A DNA stretch of 64,000 nucleotides from Lycorma delicatula (Eukaryota; Arthropoda; Insecta; Hemiptera; Fulgoridae). Position numbers and translations under genes: made by a program. A model generated the notes under the pieces. It was not told the origin of the DNA. It made no database searches and worked only from the letters and a program-made list of their open reading frames with translations. Below are positions 61,200 to 64,000 of the stretch, piece by piece; position 1 is the first letter of the stretch, and each line of letters begins with the position of its first letter. The stretch spans positions 204,894,036 to 204,958,035 of the forward strand of contig NC_134456.1 in the NCBI RefSeq assembly GCF_047948215.1, given 5' to 3'.

Positions 61200-64000
61200 T
61201 TGGAGATCAGCTACACCTTACTTTATATTCTAACTCCGACCCACCCGAAACCGAAACTATTGGGGCCGCAGCCTCATGCCCAGAAACCCGAGGTCAAAGA
61301 CCAAAGCTGCTACAGTCGAGACCGCCGAGGTAATAACCCAGACCGAGACCAGCGAGACCGCCGAGGCCGAAGTCCCAGACCGAGACCGCCAAGACCGCCG
61401 AGGCTTATACCCAGACCGAGACCGCTGAAACCGCCTTAGTCAACGACCAAAAATTAGACGGCCGCAGCCCAAGTCCCAGGCCGATAACGCCGAGACCGCC
61501 GAGGTCATAGACCCAGACCGAGATTGGCGTTACCGCTGAGAATTGGACATTGACCGAGGCCTACCAGACAAACAAGTTACAAAATTCAAACCGGGATATT
61601 TGTTTCCAGATAACAAAAGAGATATGCGTGTGGCTGAAAACCTACTCTGAATACGCGGTTTCCCAATAGACCGAAACATTTATCGTGGCCAAACATGAAA
61701 AATAGAAGTCAGAGTGGTAAAACACCGAAAGAATAACTAGAAAATATTAGCTACGCAAACAAAAATAATAAATAGAAAATCGATTAGCAAGATCATGTTA
61801 GCCGATATTTCGGCCTTTCCTAAGGCAAGTGAAAATTTTATTCGTATAGAAACTTGTTTAAACAGAGTTATCAGTTTTATTGCTCTTGCACTGACGCCAT
61901 TCACAATGCAAAACTGCGTAACACGTAGTATTTTTGGCAGCAGTTTTTGCACTCCCCCCCCCAACATTTCATACCGTGTGTAATTCAAATGTCCGCGGGT
62001 GCGCGATTTTTGTGTCTTAATGTAAGTACCGAAGAAAAATTAGTATTTTATTTCTTTTCCTATCATAATCTAAGGAACCATTCTTGAAAAAGGCTATGAA
62101 AATAATTTTGCCAAATTATTCGTTCATCACGGTACACGTTTCTTATGTATTTACTATTTTCTAAGTTCAAATACAAAAACGGGATATTTTACTTTTAACG
62201 AATTTGGATATTTCACAAATATATTTACTTACGACTAATAATTTATTTTTAAGAACGTAACTTCCTTTCTTAACGCTGACCTAAAGAACATTTACAAAAA
62301 CAAATTTCATAATTTTGACCGTAGACCTGGTTATTATTTACCATTATTTTATGAAACATTTCAATCCCGGTTATGTAGCAGTGTAAGGAGACGAAAATGA
62401 CCGTAAAGTGACGGCTTGCAATCAAACAAAGAGTGTCCGAACCATGATGACAAGATCAGCCACACCTTATGAAATCTCCAAACACCATACGACCCGTAAC
62501 CGACACTATCAAGGCTATAGCCTCATACCCGGAAACCCGAGGTCTAAGAGCAAAGCTGCTACAGTCGAGACCGCCGAGGTCGTAACCCAGACCGAGACCA
62601 GCGAGACCGCCTAGGCCAACGACCAGAATCGGGTTCGAAGAGACCGCCGAGGCCGAAGTCCCAGGCCGAGACCGCCAAGACCGCCGAGGCTAAAACCCAG
62701 ACCGAGACCGCTGAAACCGCCTTGGTCAAAGACCAAAAATTAGACGGCCGCAGCCCAAGTCCCAGGCAGATAACGCCGCGACCGCCGAGGTCATAGACCA
62801 AGACCGAGACCGGCGTTACCGCTGAGAATTGGACATTGACCGAGGCCTACTAGACAAACAAGTTACAAAATTTAAACCGGGATATTTGTTTCCAGATAAC
62901 AAAAGTGATATCCGTGTGGCTGAAAACGTACTCTGAATACGCGGTTTCCCAATAGACCGAAAGATTTATCGTGGCCAAACATGAAAAATAGAAGTCAGAG
63001 TGGTAAAACACCGAAAGAATAACTAGAAAATATTAGCTATGCAAACAAAAATAATAAAGAGAAAATCGATTTGGACGATCATGTTAGCCGATATTTCGGC
63101 CTTTTGCTAAGGCAAGTGGAAATGTTATTCGTATAGAAAATTGTTTAAACAGAGTTATCAGTTTTATTGCTCTTGCCTTGACGCCATTCACAATGCAAAA
63201 CTGCGTAACACGTAGTATTTTTGGCAGCAGTTTTTGCAATCCCCCCCAACATTTCATACCGTGTGTAATTCAAATGTCCGCGGGTGCGCGATTTTTGTGT
63301 CTTAATGTAAGTACCGAAGTAAAATTAATATTTTATTTCTTTTTCTATCATAATCTTCCGAACTATTCCTGAAAAACGCTTTGAAAATATATTACACATT
63401 ATTCATTCATCACAGAACATGTTTCTTATGTATTTACAATTTTTTTAACTTTAAATATAAAAACCTGATATTTTACTTTTAACGAATTTGGATTTTTCAC
63501 AATTATGTTTACTTACATATAAGGATTTATTATTAATAACCTAATTTCCTTTCTTAACGCTGACCAAAAGATCTTTTTATAAAAAAGTTTCACAATTTTC
63601 ACCATACACCTTGTTATTTTTTACAATTATTTCATGAAACATTTCAATCTCTGTTACGTAGCAGTGTAAGGAGATGAAAATTACCATAAAGTGACGGCTT
63701 GCAATCTAACAAAGTTTGTCCGAACGACGAAGACGTGATCAGCCACACCTTATGAAATCTCCAAACACCATATCACCCGTAACCGACACTATCGAGGCTA
63801 TAGCCTCATACCCGGAAACCCGAGGTCTAAGACCAAAGCCGCTACAGTCGAGACCGCCGAGGTCATAACCCAGACCGAGACCAGCGAGACCGCCGAGGCC
63901 AACGACCTGGATCGGTTTGGACTAGACCGCCTAGGCCGAAGACCAAGACCGAGACCGCCAAGACCGCCGAGGCTAAAACCCAGACCGAGACCGCTGTAAC
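61200..64000. repeat. Satellite unit 12, truncated by window end (2801 bp)
   Basis: Combines the nine-C tract otherwise seen only in unit 5 with the divergent B tail otherwise seen only in unit 6 (taagagcaaagc near 62545, tail about 63390-63790). Private changes include ggagatgaaaatt near 63671 and gtggaaatg near 63117. Ends inside the subunit C minisatellite. Confidence 0.95.

Larger units (their letters stand above)
15865..64000. repeat. Satellite array, 4.06-kb higher-order repeat, at least 11 full units plus two partial
   Basis: The same sequence recurs head to tail with starts (marker ATGGAGATCAGC-like word or its TTGGAGATCAGC variant) at 16484, 20583, 24645, 28707, 32770, 36832, 40895, 44956, 49017, 53078, 57139 and 61200. 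Spacings are 4099, then 4062, 4062, 4063, 4062, 4063 and five times 4061. Units differ by only a few bases each over 4 kb. Each consists of three related subunits A, B and C. No rRNA, histone, snRNA or transposase sequence is visible in a unit. The array continues past the right end of the window, so its full size is unknown. Confidence 0.97.

Noticed and set aside
16484..63372. Families of 62-115-codon open frames recurring each unit (Arg/Pro-rich, ETAEV-type, hydrophobic GLGL/SAVS-type, and the LPKILRVTQFC / LADIS types).
   Set aside because: They overlap on both strands, arise from repeated nucleotide words, shift with the poly-C tract, and differ between A and B subunits mainly by amino-acid changes. 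No start context, family motif or selection signal supports coding.
15865..64000. Ribosomal intergenic spacer, 5S, histone or snRNA gene cluster.
   Set aside because: The 4-kb unit contains no segment I recognise as 18S, 28S, 5S, histone or snRNA sequence on either strand.
15865..64000. Telomeric array.
   Set aside because: No TTAGG or related short telomeric repeat seen; the long-unit satellite has no telomere-specific retroelement sequence.

Overview
This is eukaryotic nuclear DNA, most likely from an insect and possibly a hemipteran. The evidence is AT-rich sequence with GT-AG introns, a decayed intron-containing copy of a mitochondrial elongation factor gene, decayed non-LTR, Penelope-like and mariner elements, two tRNA-derived SINEs, and a very large satellite array. 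I see no prokaryotic operons, rRNA genes, functional tRNA genes or CRISPR arrays, and no protein-coding gene that I would call intact.

Region 1 (1-2923) is AT-rich flank in which I recognise nothing beyond a weak polyadenylation-signal candidate. Region 2 (2924-13441, minus strand) holds six consecutive exons matching the C-terminal half (domains III to V) of mitochondrial elongation factor G1 (GFM1 / mEF-G1). All six keep splice sites and mutually compatible phases, but three carry an in-frame stop (13302-13304, 6868-6870, 3086-3088), so I call an unprocessed pseudogene. Its introns are packed with dead transposons: a minus-strand LINE fragment, a nearly full-length mariner transposase relic split by a SINE, a second mariner relic, a doubtful third fragment and a second SINE. 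Region 3 (13442-15864) has no further GFM1 exon but contains a Penelope-like GIY-YIG fragment and a degenerate plus-strand LINE reverse transcriptase.

Region 4 (about 15865-64000, three quarters of the window) is a head-to-tail satellite array with a unit of 4061-4063 bp (first full unit 4099 bp): a diverged edge fragment, eleven full units and a twelfth cut by the window end. Each unit is a higher-order repeat of three related subunits: A (about 1249 bp), B (about 1282 bp) and C (about 1531 bp). Each subunit begins with a short gatcag-containing motif and a GC-rich, CpG-rich degenerate minisatellite built on GAGACCGCC-like words, followed by AT-rich sequence. A and B share a well conserved block of about 300 bp; C has a different interior. 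Units are nearly identical, but linked variants are shuffled among them, as expected from unequal crossing-over and gene conversion. The edge is most diverged and unit 1 retains a 37-bp ancestral segment lost from subunit A elsewhere. The many short ORFs in the array are by-products of sequence repetition; I found no support for coding.

No new enzymatic or defence system is evident. The points most worth following are the satellite architecture and its possible position inside an intron of the GFM1-like locus, the shuffled unit variants, the three-stop GFM1 copy with intact splicing signals, and the SINE-in-mariner nesting.
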